Positions 6,259 to 14,652 of a DNA stretch of 46,473 nt are shown here, in pieces. The stretch lies in contig JBOHSA010000104.1 of the NCBI GenBank assembly GCA_050732995.1, positions 1 through 46,473 of the forward strand, written 5' to 3'. The stretch is from JBOHSA01 sp050732995 (GTDB taxonomy: Bacteria > Gemmatimonadota > Gemmatimonadetes > Gemmatimonadales > GWC2-71-9). How positions within the stretch are numbered: position 1 is the first letter of the stretch; each line of letters starts with the position of its first letter. Both the position numbers and the translations under genes were made by a program. Under the pieces are notes generated by a model. It saw only the letters and a program-made list of their open reading frames with translations, was not told where the DNA came from and ran no database searches.

Positions 6259-8571
6259 CTGAGGCGGCGCTGGTGGTGGCTGGTCGCGATCGCGTCCTGC
6301 TCCTGCGAGGAGCGTGCTCGCCCGGGCGACCTCAGGATCGAGTTGCCACCGCCCCTGCGAGCCGCGGTGGTGGCGCCCGCGGTGCGCCCGGAAGATTTCG
6401 TGGGCGCGGAAGTCTGCGCGAGCTGTCACGCCCGGCAGTACGGGGCCTGGCGGGGCTCGACCCACGGCCGGGCCGGAGGGACGCCTGGTCCGCGCACAAC
6501 CCTCCTCCCGTTCGATGGGACGCCGATCCGGTTTCGGGACGCCGTGGTGGCGCCGGTGGCCCGCGCAGACGGCTACGCGTTCCGCGTTTCCCAGACGGGG
6601 CGTCCCGCCGTCGTGCTCCCGGTCGCCGGTGTCGTCGGCGGCGGCCATATGGTCGGCGGCGGCACGCAAGGGTTCTTCACGCGCCATCCCGACGGCACGC
6701 TCCGGTTCCTCCCCTTCGAGATCCACCGGGGAGCGGCCGGGCTGACCTGGTTCTGCAACACCAACATGCGGTTGAACCGCGGCTGGCTCCCGATCACGCC
6801 GGACATGGCGCTGGCGGATTGCGGGGACTGGCCGCCCAGCCGTGTGCTGGGCGACGAACCGCGGTTCGCCAACTGCCAGGCGTGCCACGGGAGCCAGATT
6901 CGGGTGGCGTACGACGCCGGCGGCAGACGGTATGTGACCGGGTTCACGACGCTGGCCGTGAACTGCGAATCGTGTCACGGCCCAGGCCGGCAGCACGTGG
7001 CGCTCGCCCGGTCCGGCGGGCTCGGCGCGTCCGCAGACATCGGGATCCGCCCGCTCGGGACGTTGGCCAAGGATCAGGCGCTGGAGGTGTGCTTCCAGTG
7101 TCACGCGCTGAAGGACAACCTCGCTCCCGGGTATCTCCCCGGGAAACCGCTGCGCGAGCACTACGCGCTCAAGTTCCCGCAACTCGGGGACCGCCCGCTG
7201 CACGCCGACGGCCGGGTCCGGAGCTTCGCGTATCAGGAGAACCAGCTCTACAGCGACTGCTACCTGAACGGCGGCATGACCTGCACCGATTGCCACGAGC
7301 CCCACGCGCAGGGTTACCGCGACGCGGCGGGGCGCGCGCTGCCCGACCGCTTCAGCGACGGGCAGTGTCTCGGGTGTCACGCGAGCAAGGCGGAGTCGAT
7401 CGAAGCGCACACGCATCACGCGCCGGGCTCGAGCGGAAGTCGTTGCGTATCGTGTCACATGCCGTACCTCCAAGAGCCGGAAGTCGGTCGCGCGATCCGG
7501 TACAGCCGCTCCGACCACACGGTGTCGATCCCGCGGCCCGCGTTCGACGCCGCGCTGGGCGTCGGGAGCGCCTGCCGTCAGTGCCATGCGGCCCGCGGGG
7601 AGGCCGACCTCGACGCGCAGGTGAGGACCTGGTACGGCGCGCTCAAGCCGCAGCCGGACATCGTCGCGCGGCTGGCGCGGGCCGGCGAGGTGACGGATCG
7701 CGCGCGGGCGGCCCGGCTGCTGCTCGATCCCGCGGCGCGGCACCCCATGGCCCAGTTCGCGGGGCTCGCCGAGTTCCTGGAGCGCTTCCTCGGTCCCGAT
7801 CTGCCGGCGCTCGAAGCCGACGCGGTCGCGCGGCTCGAGCGACTCGCCGGGAGCGACGACCTCGACGTTCGGGCGCTGGCGCTGGCGAGCCTGCACCTCG
7901 CGCGCGGCGAGGTCCCGGCGGTGCGCCGCTTTCTGGCGAGCCGCCTCGCCGGGCTGGGAGCGGACGACGCCGCCGTCCGGCAGCGGTGGGTCATCGCCCT
8001 GGGCTACGTCGCCGACACCCGCCGCGGCCGGAGCGAGTTCCCCGCGGCGATCGCGACCTACCGCAAGGCGCTCGAGGTCCTCCCCGACGATCCCCGGCTC
8101 CTGTTCAACCTCGGGCTCGCCCAGGCGGGCGCCGGGGATCCCGCCGGGGCCGTCGCCCAGTACGGCCGCAGCGTGGCGCGGGACCCGATGCAGCCGCTGG
8201 TGCATTTGAACTGGGGGATCGCGTTGAAGGAGCAGGGCGACACGGCGGGCGCCATGGCCCAGTTCCGACGCGCCCTCGAGCTCAACCCGCGGGAACCGCT
8301 CGCCCACTTCAACCTCGGCAACGTGTTTCTCGCCCGGAACCAGCCGGCCGCGGCGATCCCGTTCTACCGGGAGGCGGTGGCGCTCGATCCCGCGCTGGCG
8401 CCCGGGTACTTCTACCTCGCCCGCTGCTACATCCTCGCCGGCGACTACGCGCGCGCTCTGGCCGCGGTGCGCCGGGGGCTCGAGTTCGACCGGGAGAACG
8501 CCGAAGCGCAGGAGATGCTGGTCCGGCTCGAGCGGGCGGTGCGTGGGAGAGGGGGAGGGGGTGGGCGATGA
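6259..8571 (+). CDS. Octahaem c-type cytochrome lipoprotein with C-terminal TPR repeats
   Basis: The protein has eight CxxCH motifs in its N-terminal half (CASCH, CQACH, CESCH, CFQCH, CTDCH, CLGCH, CVSCH, CRQCH) and then helical TPR repeats (for example LLFNLGLAQAGAGDPAGAV, HLNWGIALKEQGDTAGAM, HFNLGNVFLARNQPAAA). It is a periplasmic or surface multihaem protein, related by motif pattern to the cytochrome c554/c-prime-type TPR proteins. The first ATG/GTG/TTG codon is TTG 6343, which leaves no export signal. Reading upstream in frame gives LRRRWWWLVAIASCSC, a lipoprotein signal, from CTG 6259, with GAGG at 6250-6253. I therefore extend to the rare CTG start. The C-terminus runs into a G tract (RGRGGGGGR) and may be unreliable. 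Confidence 0.85.
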   Translation: MRRRWWWLVAIASCSCEERARPGDLRIELPPPLRAAVVAPAVRPEDFVGAEVCASCHARQYGAWRGSTHGRAGGTPGPRTTLLPFDGTPIRFRDAVVAPVARADGYAFRVSQTGRPAVVLPVAGVVGGGHMVGGGTQGFFTRHPDGTLRFLPFEIHRGAAGLTWFCNTNMRLNRGWLPITPDMALADCGDWPPSRVLGDEPRFANCQACHGSQIRVAYDAGGRRYVTGFTTLAVNCESCHGPGRQHVALARSGGLGASADIGIRPLGTLAKDQALEVCFQCHALKDNLAPGYLPGKPLREHYALKFPQLGDRPLHADGRVRSFAYQENQLYSDCYLNGGMTCTDCHEPHAQGYRDAAGRALPDRFSDGQCLGCHASKAESIEAHTHHAPGSSGSRCVSCHMPYLQEPEVGRAIRYSRSDHTVSIPRPAFDAALGVGSACRQCHAARGEADLDAQVRTWYGALKPQPDIVARLARAGEVTDRARAARLLLDPAARHPMAQFAGLAEFLERFLGPDLPALEADAVARLERLAGSDDLDVRALALASLHLARGEVPAVRRFLASRLAGLGADDAAVRQRWVIALGYVADTRRGRSEFPAAIATYRKALEVLPDDPRLLFNLGLAQAGAGDPAGAVAQYGRSVARDPMQPLVHLNWGIALKEQGDTAGAMAQFRRALELNPREPLAHFNLGNVFLARNQPAAAIPFYREAVALDPALAPGYFYLARCYILAGDYARALAAVRRGLEFDRENAEAQEMLVRLERAVRGRGGGGGR
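8545..8565 (+). repeat. G-quadruplex-type G tract at a gene junction
   Basis: Four G runs of 3, 5, 5 and 3 are separated by AGA, A and T. This satisfies the usual G-quadruplex pattern. It lies in the last codons of the octahaem gene, just before the decapitated MFS gene, and is a plausible site of assembly collapse. Confidence 0.6.
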
Positions 8572-8580
8572 GCACCGGCC

Positions 8581-9627
8581 GTGCTCGGGCGGCTGTCGGA
8601 CCGCGTGGGCCGGCGGCCGGTGCTGCTGGTGACGATTCTATTCAGTTGCGCGGGGTACCTGATCTTCGCATTCGCGGGCTCGTACCCGGTGCTGTTCGTC
8701 GCCCGACTGATCTCCGGGTTCGCCGCCGGCAACATCTCGGCGGCGCAGGCGTACATCGCGGACGTCACCCCGGCGGCCGATCGCTCGCGGGCCATGGGCC
8801 TGATCGGAGTGGCGTTCGGCCTGGGGTTCACGCTAGGCCCGGGACTCGGCGGGTTGAGCGCGCACTACGGCGGCCCCACGGCGCCCGGGCTCGTGGCCGC
8901 GGCGCTGTCCCTCGTGAACTTCGGCTCGGTCTACCTGATCCTGCCCGAATCGCTCGGCCTCGAGCACCGGGTCGGGCGCAGCCTGTTCGACCTGGGCCAC
9001 CTGCGGGACGCGCTGGCGCGGCGCCGGCTGCGGCCCCTCATGCTCATCTGGCTCATCGTGCCATTTGCGTTCGCGGGCTACACGGTGGCCCTGCCGCTCT
9101 ACACGGGTGCGGCGTTCGGCTGGCGTGAGCGGGAGCTCGGCAGCTTCTTCACCCTGGTCGGTATCACGGCGGCCACCGTCCAGGGGTACGTGTTCGGACA
9201 ACTGGCGAAGCGCGTGCCCGACCGCACGCTCGTTGTCGTGGGGACCTTCGGGATGGTGCTGGGGATCGGCGTGGTGCCATTCCTGGGCAGCGCGGCCTCG
9301 ATCTACGGCTGGACGATCCTCTTGGCCTTTTCGAACAGCATCATGGCGCCGGCCACGAGCGGCCTGATCTCCAAGATCGCCGGCCCGACGGAGCAGGGGG
9401 CGATCCTGGGAGCGGCTCAGGCGTTCGGCGCGCTGGGCCGTTTTGCGGGCCCCGAGGCCGTGGGCGGGATGTACGACGGGTTCGGCTCCACGGCCGCGTT
9501 CCTGGGCGCCGCCCTGGTCATGGTGGTGGCGGGCCTGGCTTCCCTACAGATCGAGCCTCCAACCGTAAGTAAGGCTCCTGCAACGGGTCCGGGGCCTGGT
9601 GAGGGAGATCACGCCGGGGCGCCTTAA
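8581..9627 (+). CDS. MFS transporter lacking transmembrane helices 1-2
   Basis: A 348-residue drug/metabolite transporter of the major facilitator superfamily (TetA-like). It opens straight into motif A of the TM2-TM3 loop (GRLSDRVGRRPVLL), which normally lies about 60 residues in. TM3-TM12 then follow, including motif C-like GVAFGLGFTLGPGLGG. MFS-like sequence continues in frame upstream (codons for APA before VLGR at 8572-8580) until it hits the stop of the preceding gene. So this is a gene missing its 5' end rather than a wrong start. Either a real deletion or an assembly loss at the adjacent G tract would explain it. As drawn it is unlikely to work. Confidence 0.75.
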   Translation: MLGRLSDRVGRRPVLLVTILFSCAGYLIFAFAGSYPVLFVARLISGFAAGNISAAQAYIADVTPAADRSRAMGLIGVAFGLGFTLGPGLGGLSAHYGGPTAPGLVAAALSLVNFGSVYLILPESLGLEHRVGRSLFDLGHLRDALARRRLRPLMLIWLIVPFAFAGYTVALPLYTGAAFGWRERELGSFFTLVGITAATVQGYVFGQLAKRVPDRTLVVVGTFGMVLGIGVVPFLGSAASIYGWTILLAFSNSIMAPATSGLISKIAGPTEQGAILGAAQAFGALGRFAGPEAVGGMYDGFGSTAAFLGAALVMVVAGLASLQIEPPTVSKAPATGPGPGEGDHAGAP

Positions 9628-9680
9628 CAGGGGTTAGGGTTGTTCGTCGAAGGTCCAGACCGCCATCTTTGGAGCAACCC

Positions 9681-10307
9681 ATGCGGATGAAACTCGCGGG
9701 CGCGCTCAGCGCCGCCCTCATCATCGCCGGATGTACCCAGGACCCCACGGCGCCGAGCGACGAGCTGGTCCTGGCGCAGCAGGCCCAGGACATCGCTCGG
9801 GACGTCGCCACCACGACCGAAACCAGCCATGAAAGCTGGCTGCGCCGCCTGTTCGAGGCGCTGCGCAACACGGACGACCCCGAAGCGCAGGCGTGCCTCG
9901 CGGAAGCCCGCGAGCTGCGCCAGCAGGCGCGCGCGGCCTTCGAGGCTGGCGATCGCGAGTTGGCGCGCCAGCTGCTGCATCAATCGTTCCTCAAGGTGCT
10001 GTGCGCAGTGGTCGAGGTCTTCCCCGACGCGCCCGAGCGGACCGGGCTCGCCGTGGACCAGGCGCTCGTCCGGATCGAGCAGCGGCTGGGCGACCGCGAT
10101 GCCCCGCGCATCCGCCGCATTCTGGCGCACGTGAAGGAGCTGCGGGCCCAGGCCGACCAGGCGCTGGCCGCGGGGAACAAGGTCGAGGCGTTGGCGCTGA
10201 ACCTCCGGGCCATCCAGATCCTGCACTGGCTGGTGAACCATATCCGCGAACGGCACGACGATCACGATCGCGTGGCCGACACGGAGATGGAAGGCGTGAG
10301 CTGGTAG
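9681..10307 (+). CDS. Helical lipoprotein of unknown function
   Basis: A 208-residue protein with a clear lipoprotein signal (MRMKLAGALSAALIIAGC, lipobox IAGC). After the Cys is a Thr/Pro-rich spacer and then an all-helical body rich in Ala, Arg, Glu and Gln with two similar segments: AEARELRQQARAAFEAGDRELARQLL and AHVKELRAQADQALAAGNKVEALAL. The internal similarity suggests two copies of a helical hairpin. It ends in a charged HERHDDHD-type tail that could bind metal. ATG 9681 is preferred over TTG 9669 because GGAG lies eight bases ahead. I recognise no named family. Confidence 0.75.
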   Translation: MRMKLAGALSAALIIAGCTQDPTAPSDELVLAQQAQDIARDVATTTETSHESWLRRLFEALRNTDDPEAQACLAEARELRQQARAAFEAGDRELARQLLHQSFLKVLCAVVEVFPDAPERTGLAVDQALVRIEQRLGDRDAPRIRRILAHVKELRAQADQALAAGNKVEALALNLRAIQILHWLVNHIRERHDDHDRVADTEMEGVSW

Positions 10308-10329
10308 CTCACAGGACGAGCAACACCTA

Positions 10330-10345
10330 GACGCACAGACGCACC
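10330..10345. repeat. Short tandem repeat of 8-bp unit upstream of the EF-G-like gene
   Basis: GACGCACA and GACGCACC are adjacent, about 125 bases ahead of the EF-G-like ATG. They resemble the C-rich CACC-type leader repeats elsewhere in the window but with an 8-base period. The rest of 10308-10468 shows no gene; AGGAG at 10453-10457 is the likely ribosome-binding site for the next gene. Confidence 0.4.
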
Positions 10346-10468
10346 GTTGGTTGAGGTCAGCAGGGGTCGGGAAAGGCCATTCCCGGCCCCTGTTCGCTGC
10401 CGGTAGCCTAGCCACCCTCTCGCGCTCCCCTCATATTCCCGGTCCCCGATGCAGGAGTCCCCGCGCCA

Positions 10469-12577
10469 ATGCGCGTGTACAAGACACCGGAGATCCGCAA
10501 CGTGGCGGTCGTCGGCCACGGCGCGAGCGGGAAGACCTCTCTGGTCGACGCCCTCGCGTTCGTGGCCGGCACGAGCAAGCGCCACGGGTCGGTCAAGGAC
10601 GGCACCGCGCTCACCGATTACACCCCCGACGAAATCGAACGCAAGTACTCCATCAACCTGGCTCTCGCCGTGGCCGAGTGGATGGACACGAAGATCAACC
10701 TGATCGACACGCCGGGCTATCTCGACTTCACGGGAGACGCGCTGGCCGGCGTCCACGCGGCGGACGGGGCCGTCGTGGTGGTCTCGGCGACCGGTGGGGT
10801 CGAGGTGGGCACGGAGAAGATGTGGGACTACTGCGAGGACCGGGCCGTGCCGCGCCTGTTCTTCGTCTCCCTCATGGATAAGGAGCACGCGGACTTCGAG
10901 CGGGTCTTCTCCCAGGTGAAGGACCGGCTTACCCCCAAAGTGATCCCGGTGGAGATCCCGGTCGGCGAAGGGCCGGAGTTCCACGGGATCATCAACCTGT
11001 TTTCGAAGCAGTGCCACTTGTACAAGAAGGGGACCAAGGCGGGGGAGTATGAGGAAGTCGACGTGCCGGCGGAGTATCGGGGCCGCTTCGAGAAGTACTC
11101 GCAGGAGCTGATCGAGAGCATCGCCGCTACGGACGACACGCTGCTCGAGCGCTACCTCGGGGGCGAGGAGATCGGCCGGGACGAGGCGGTCGCCGCGATG
11201 AAAGCGGGGATGCTCCGCGGCGAGCTGTTCCCGCTGTTCTGCGGAGCCGCCGAGCTCACCTACGGGACGCGCGCGCTGCTGAGCAAGATGGTCGAGCTGT
11301 TCCCGGCGCCGTCCGAGCGGCCGCTGGTCGACGCGCAGAAGTGGGGCAGCGCCGAACGGCTCTCGCTCGCGGCCGACGACCGGGGGGGGGGGGGGCCCTT
11401 CGTGGCACAGGTGTTCAAGACCGTGTCCGAGCCGCACGTGGGGGACGTCACCTGCTTCCGGATCTACTCGGGCACCGTGAAAAGCGGCCAGGACGTCTAC
11501 AACGCCCCGCGCAACGCGACGGAGAAGCTCAACCACCTGTGCGTGGCGGTGGGGAAGGAGCGCACCGAGATCGCCGAGCTGCACGCGGGGGACATCGGGT
11601 GCGTGGCGAAGCTGCGCGACACGCACACCAACGACACGTTGTCGACCAAGGAGAACCCGATCGTCCTCCCGAAGATCCCGTTCCCCGAGCCGGTCATCAC
11701 GGTGGCGATCGAGGTGAAGCAACGGGGCGAGGAGGAGAAGCTCTCGAACGGCCTGCACAAGCTGCACGAAGAGGACCCCACGTTTCACCACGAGTACAAC
11801 GGCGAGCTGGGGCAGACGCTCATCCGGGGGCTCGGCGAGCGGCATCTCGAGATCGTGGTGGGCCGGCTCGCCCGCAAGTTCGGCGTGCACGCCCAGCTCG
11901 TGAAGCCGAAGATCGCCTACCGCGAGACGTTCCGCAGCAAGGCCGAGGGGCAGGGCAAGCACAAGAAGCAGACGGGCGGGCGGGGGCAGTATGGCGACTG
12001 CTGGATCCGCGTGGCGCCGCTGCCCCGCGGGTCGGGGTTCGTGTTCGACGACCAGATCGTGGGCGGCGTGATTCCCCGGCAGTACATCCCGGCGGTGGAG
12101 CGGGGGGTCGTGGAGGCCGCGCACCGCGGCCCGGTGGCGGGGTATCCGGTGGTCGACTTCAAGGTCGAGCTGTACGACGGCTCCTACCACGACGTCGACT
12201 CGAATGAGATGTCGTTCAAGATGGCCGGGATCCTGGCCTTCCGGAACGTGACGCCCAACGCCAAGCCCGTGCTGCTCGAGCCGATCCTGGAGCTCGAGGT
12301 GTGGACGCCGGACGACTATCAGGGCGCGGTGATGGGCGACATCTCCTCCCGCCGTGGCCAGATCCTCGGCACCGAGCCCGACGGCAAGCTGACCAAGGTC
12401 CGTGCCCTGGTGCCGGAGGCGGAGCTCGACCGCTACGCCACGAGCCTGCACTCGATTACGCACGGCCGCGGAACCTACCGCCAGAAGTTCCATATCTATC
12501 AGGAAGTGCCGCCCGACGTGGTGCACAAGATCGTGGAGACGCGGAAAAAGGAGTTGGAGGAAGCGAAGAAAGACTAA
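10469..12577 (+). CDS. EF-G-like translational GTPase (EF-G2 type)
   Basis: A 702-residue five-domain elongation factor G relative. The P-loop is GHGASGKT (16-23). Switch II is DTPGYLDF, with Tyr84 where canonical EF-G has His (DTPGHVDF). The G4 motif is SLMDKE instead of NKMD. These changes mark the EF-G2/EF-G-like branch, whose role is not translocation in the standard sense. Domains II-V follow (GERHLEIVVGRL, RGTYRQKFHIYQEVP). It stands alone, without rpsL, rpsG or tuf, which also argues against canonical fusA. A run of 14 G at 11382-11395 encodes RGGGGP in the loop after the G domain. Cytoplasmic. Confidence 0.9.
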   Translation: MRVYKTPEIRNVAVVGHGASGKTSLVDALAFVAGTSKRHGSVKDGTALTDYTPDEIERKYSINLALAVAEWMDTKINLIDTPGYLDFTGDALAGVHAADGAVVVVSATGGVEVGTEKMWDYCEDRAVPRLFFVSLMDKEHADFERVFSQVKDRLTPKVIPVEIPVGEGPEFHGIINLFSKQCHLYKKGTKAGEYEEVDVPAEYRGRFEKYSQELIESIAATDDTLLERYLGGEEIGRDEAVAAMKAGMLRGELFPLFCGAAELTYGTRALLSKMVELFPAPSERPLVDAQKWGSAERLSLAADDRGGGGPFVAQVFKTVSEPHVGDVTCFRIYSGTVKSGQDVYNAPRNATEKLNHLCVAVGKERTEIAELHAGDIGCVAKLRDTHTNDTLSTKENPIVLPKIPFPEPVITVAIEVKQRGEEEKLSNGLHKLHEEDPTFHHEYNGELGQTLIRGLGERHLEIVVGRLARKFGVHAQLVKPKIAYRETFRSKAEGQGKHKKQTGGRGQYGDCWIRVAPLPRGSGFVFDDQIVGGVIPRQYIPAVERGVVEAAHRGPVAGYPVVDFKVELYDGSYHDVDSNEMSFKMAGILAFRNVTPNAKPVLLEPILELEVWTPDDYQGAVMGDISSRRGQILGTEPDGKLTKVRALVPEAELDRYATSLHSITHGRGTYRQKFHIYQEVPPDVVHKIVETRKKELEEAKKD
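11382..11395 (+). repeat. Run of 14 G inside the EF-G-like gene
   Basis: A homopolymer of 14 G lies between CGACGACC and CCCTTCG. It is in frame as drawn (codons for Arg then four Gly). Such a run is prone to slippage in the cell and to miscounting in sequencing. Confidence 0.9.
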
Positions 12578-12588
12578 GGAGGAGCCCG

Positions 12589-13572
12589 ATGAGAGCGACG
12601 ACCCTCTGCACCGTCCTCGCGGCGGTGGCGGCGTGCCAGCCGGTGGAGCGACGGGCGGCCCAGCCGGTGGACACGGCGGCGGTCGCGTCCGACTCCGCCC
12701 CGCCCGCCTCCGCCGCTCCGGTCCCGGGACCAAGCGGCCCGGCCGCCACGAAGGTCGCCACGGTGCAGGGATTCCTCACGCCGGAATCCGCGCTGCACGA
12801 CACGCTCCAGGACGTCTATTTCGTCTCCAATATCAACGGCGGTCCGACCGCGAAGGACAACAACGGCTTCATCAGCCGGGTGAAGCCGGACGGCGCGGTC
12901 GAGAACCTCAAGTTTATCGAGGGCGGGCGCAACGGGGTCACCCTGAACGCGCCGAAAGGCCTGGCGCTGCAGGGCGACACCCTGTGGGTCACCGACATCG
13001 ACGTCGTGCGCGCGTTCAACGCGCGGACCGGGGCCCCGGTGGACAGCGTGAGCCTGAGCGCGCAGGGAGCGATCTTCCTCAACGACCTCGTCGTCGCCCA
13101 GACCGGCGCGCTCTATATCACCGACACCGCCATCCGGTTCGACGACGTGGGCAACATGCTGCACCCTGGCCCCGATCGGATCTTCCGCATCGGTCCGGAT
13201 CGGGCGGTGACCGTGGCCGTGCGGGGCGACACCCTCGGCCGGCCGAACGGCATCGCGGTGGACGCCGCGGGCAGGCGCTTCATTATCGTGTCGTTCGGGG
13301 CGAAGTCGGTATTCGCGTGGAAGCCGGGCGATCGGGCGCCGAGCGTGATCGCCAAGGGCGCGGGTCAGTTCGATGGCGTGGAGATCGCCGACGGCAAACT
13401 GCTCGTGTCGAGCTGGGCGGACTCGAGCGTCACGCGGTTCGACGGCGCCCAGGGGACGAAGCTGATCAGCGGGGTGCCCAGCCCGGCGGACATCGGCTAC
13501 GACGCGAAGCGGAAGCGGGTGCTGATTCCGGTGTTCACGGGCAACCGGCTGGAGGTGTGGCAGCTGCCTTGA
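12589..13572 (+). CDS. SMP-30/NHL-type beta-propeller lipoprotein
   Basis: A 327-residue exported protein. The lipoprotein signal is short (MRATTLCTVLAAVAAC), followed by a Pro/Ala-rich spacer (about residues 22-55) and a six-bladed-propeller-like body with repeats such as GLALQGDTLWVTDIDVVRAF, LVVAQTGALYITDT and PNGIAVDAAGRRFIIVSF. This pattern matches the SMP-30/gluconolactonase and NHL families, which hydrolyse lactones or act as binding scaffolds. The substrate is unknown. ATG 12589 is set by a strong ribosome-binding site (AAGGAGGAG, 12576-12584), so it is probably translated from the EF-G-like transcript. Confidence 0.85.
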   Translation: MRATTLCTVLAAVAACQPVERRAAQPVDTAAVASDSAPPASAAPVPGPSGPAATKVATVQGFLTPESALHDTLQDVYFVSNINGGPTAKDNNGFISRVKPDGAVENLKFIEGGRNGVTLNAPKGLALQGDTLWVTDIDVVRAFNARTGAPVDSVSLSAQGAIFLNDLVVAQTGALYITDTAIRFDDVGNMLHPGPDRIFRIGPDRAVTVAVRGDTLGRPNGIAVDAAGRRFIIVSFGAKSVFAWKPGDRAPSVIAKGAGQFDGVEIADGKLLVSSWADSSVTRFDGAQGTKLISGVPSPADIGYDAKRKRVLIPVFTGNRLEVWQLP

Positions 13573-13575
13573 CCG

Positions 13576-14652
13576 CTATCCCGTGAGAACCGGCTCCTCC
13601 ACCGGCTGCTTGTAGACGTACCGCTGCCCGGCGTAGTTCCGCAGCACGACGGCGTCGTCGGTGACGGATTCCACGTACTCGGGGAGCAGCGGGATCTTGC
13701 CCCCGCCGCCCGGGGCGTCGATCACGAAGTGCGGCACGGCGAGCCCCGAGGTCCAGCCGCGCAGCGCCTTGATGATCTCGAGGCCCTTCTCCACGGTCGT
13801 GCGGAAGTGCTCGGCCCCGGCCACCTGGTCGCATTGGTAGATGTAGTAGGGGCGCACGCGCGCGGCGAGCAGCTTCTGCATCAATGCCTTCATCACCTCG
13901 ACGTCGTCGTTCACGCCCCTGAGCAGCACCGTCTGGCAGCCGAGCGGGATCCCGGCGTCGGCCAGCCTCCCCAGCGCCCGGACCGCGGCCGGCGTCAGCT
14001 CGTCGGGGTGGTTGAAGTGGGTGTTGATGTAGAGCGGGTGGTAGCGCCGCAGGACGTCGCACAGCTCGGGCGTGATCCGCTCGGGGAGGTGGCAGGGAAT
14101 GCGGCTGCCGATCCGAATGATCTCGAGGTGGGGGATCGCGCGGAGGCGTCGCAGGATTTCGTCGATCCGCCGGTCGGAGAGCAGCAGCGGGTCGCCGCCC
14201 GACAGGATCACGTCGCGGATCTCGCGGTGCTCCTCGAGATAGCGGAACGCCGAGTCGAGCTGCGCCAGCGGGATCTTTCCGGGATCGCCCACCTTGCGCC
14301 GCCGCGTGCAGAAGCGGCAATAGGAGGCGCACACCGGTGAGACCAGGAACAGCGCCCGGTCGGGGTAGCGGTGGGTGATGTTGGGCACCGGCGAGTCGGC
14401 GTCTTCGTTCAGCGAATCCACCAGCCCATCCCGGACCTCGAGCTCCTGCACCGTAGGGACGTACTGGCGCCAGATCGGGTCGTCCGGTGATTGGATCAAG
14501 TCGACCATCGCCGGCGAGATCCGAAACTCGAAGTTCTCGGCCGCCAGCCGGAGGCGGTCGAGGTCCGGGAAGCGCTCGGGCCCGAACCGCGCCGCCAGCG
14601 CCTCGAGGGACGCGATGCTCTTCCTACGAAGCAGTTCCTGCCAGGACTCCAT
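13576..14652 (-). CDS. KamA-family radical-SAM lysine 2,3-aminomutase
   Basis: This 358-residue enzyme should convert L-lysine to L-beta-lysine by a radical mechanism with a [4Fe-4S] cluster, S-adenosylmethionine and PLP. The cluster motif is C108-x3-C112-x2-C115 (CASYCRFC). The PLP lysine is K319 in DAPGGGGK. Asp312 and Asp275 stand 7 and 44 residues before it, the same spacing as Asp330, Asp293 and Lys337 in clostridial lysine 2,3-aminomutase, where those Asp residues hold the lysine side chain; glutamate-specific relatives change them. So lysine is the likely substrate. It is last in an overlapping leftward unit of ATP-grasp, ATP-grasp, GNAT and KamA. No EF-P or EpmA gene is nearby, so EF-P beta-lysylation is not the obvious role. 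Confidence 0.88.
   Translation of the reverse strand: MESWQELLRRKSIASLEALAARFGPERFPDLDRLRLAAENFEFRISPAMVDLIQSPDDPIWRQYVPTVQELEVRDGLVDSLNEDADSPVPNITHRYPDRALFLVSPVCASYCRFCTRRRKVGDPGKIPLAQLDSAFRYLEEHREIRDVILSGGDPLLLSDRRIDEILRRLRAIPHLEIIRIGSRIPCHLPERITPELCDVLRRYHPLYINTHFNHPDELTPAAVRALGRLADAGIPLGCQTVLLRGVNDDVEVMKALMQKLLAARVRPYYIYQCDQVAGAEHFRTTVEKGLEIIKALRGWTSGLAVPHFVIDAPGGGGKIPLLPEYVESVTDDAVVLRNYAGQRYVYKQPVEEPVLTG

Noticed and set aside
6040..8307. Leftward ORF of about 755 codons under the octahaem gene
   Set aside because: No domain pattern, Arg/Gly/Pro-rich composition, and it lies fully opposite a clear cytochrome gene.
8569..8571. Read-through of TGA joining the octahaem cytochrome and the MFS gene
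   Set aside because: The frames differ in origin and the MFS part lacks its own first helices; no hairpin or protein logic supports a fusion.
9629..9642. Telomere-like GGGGTTAGGGTTG
   Set aside because: A single short match with no array; chance in G-rich DNA.
10469..12577. Canonical fusA
   Set aside because: Altered switch II and G4 motifs and absence of rpsL, rpsG or tuf nearby fit the EF-G-like branch instead.
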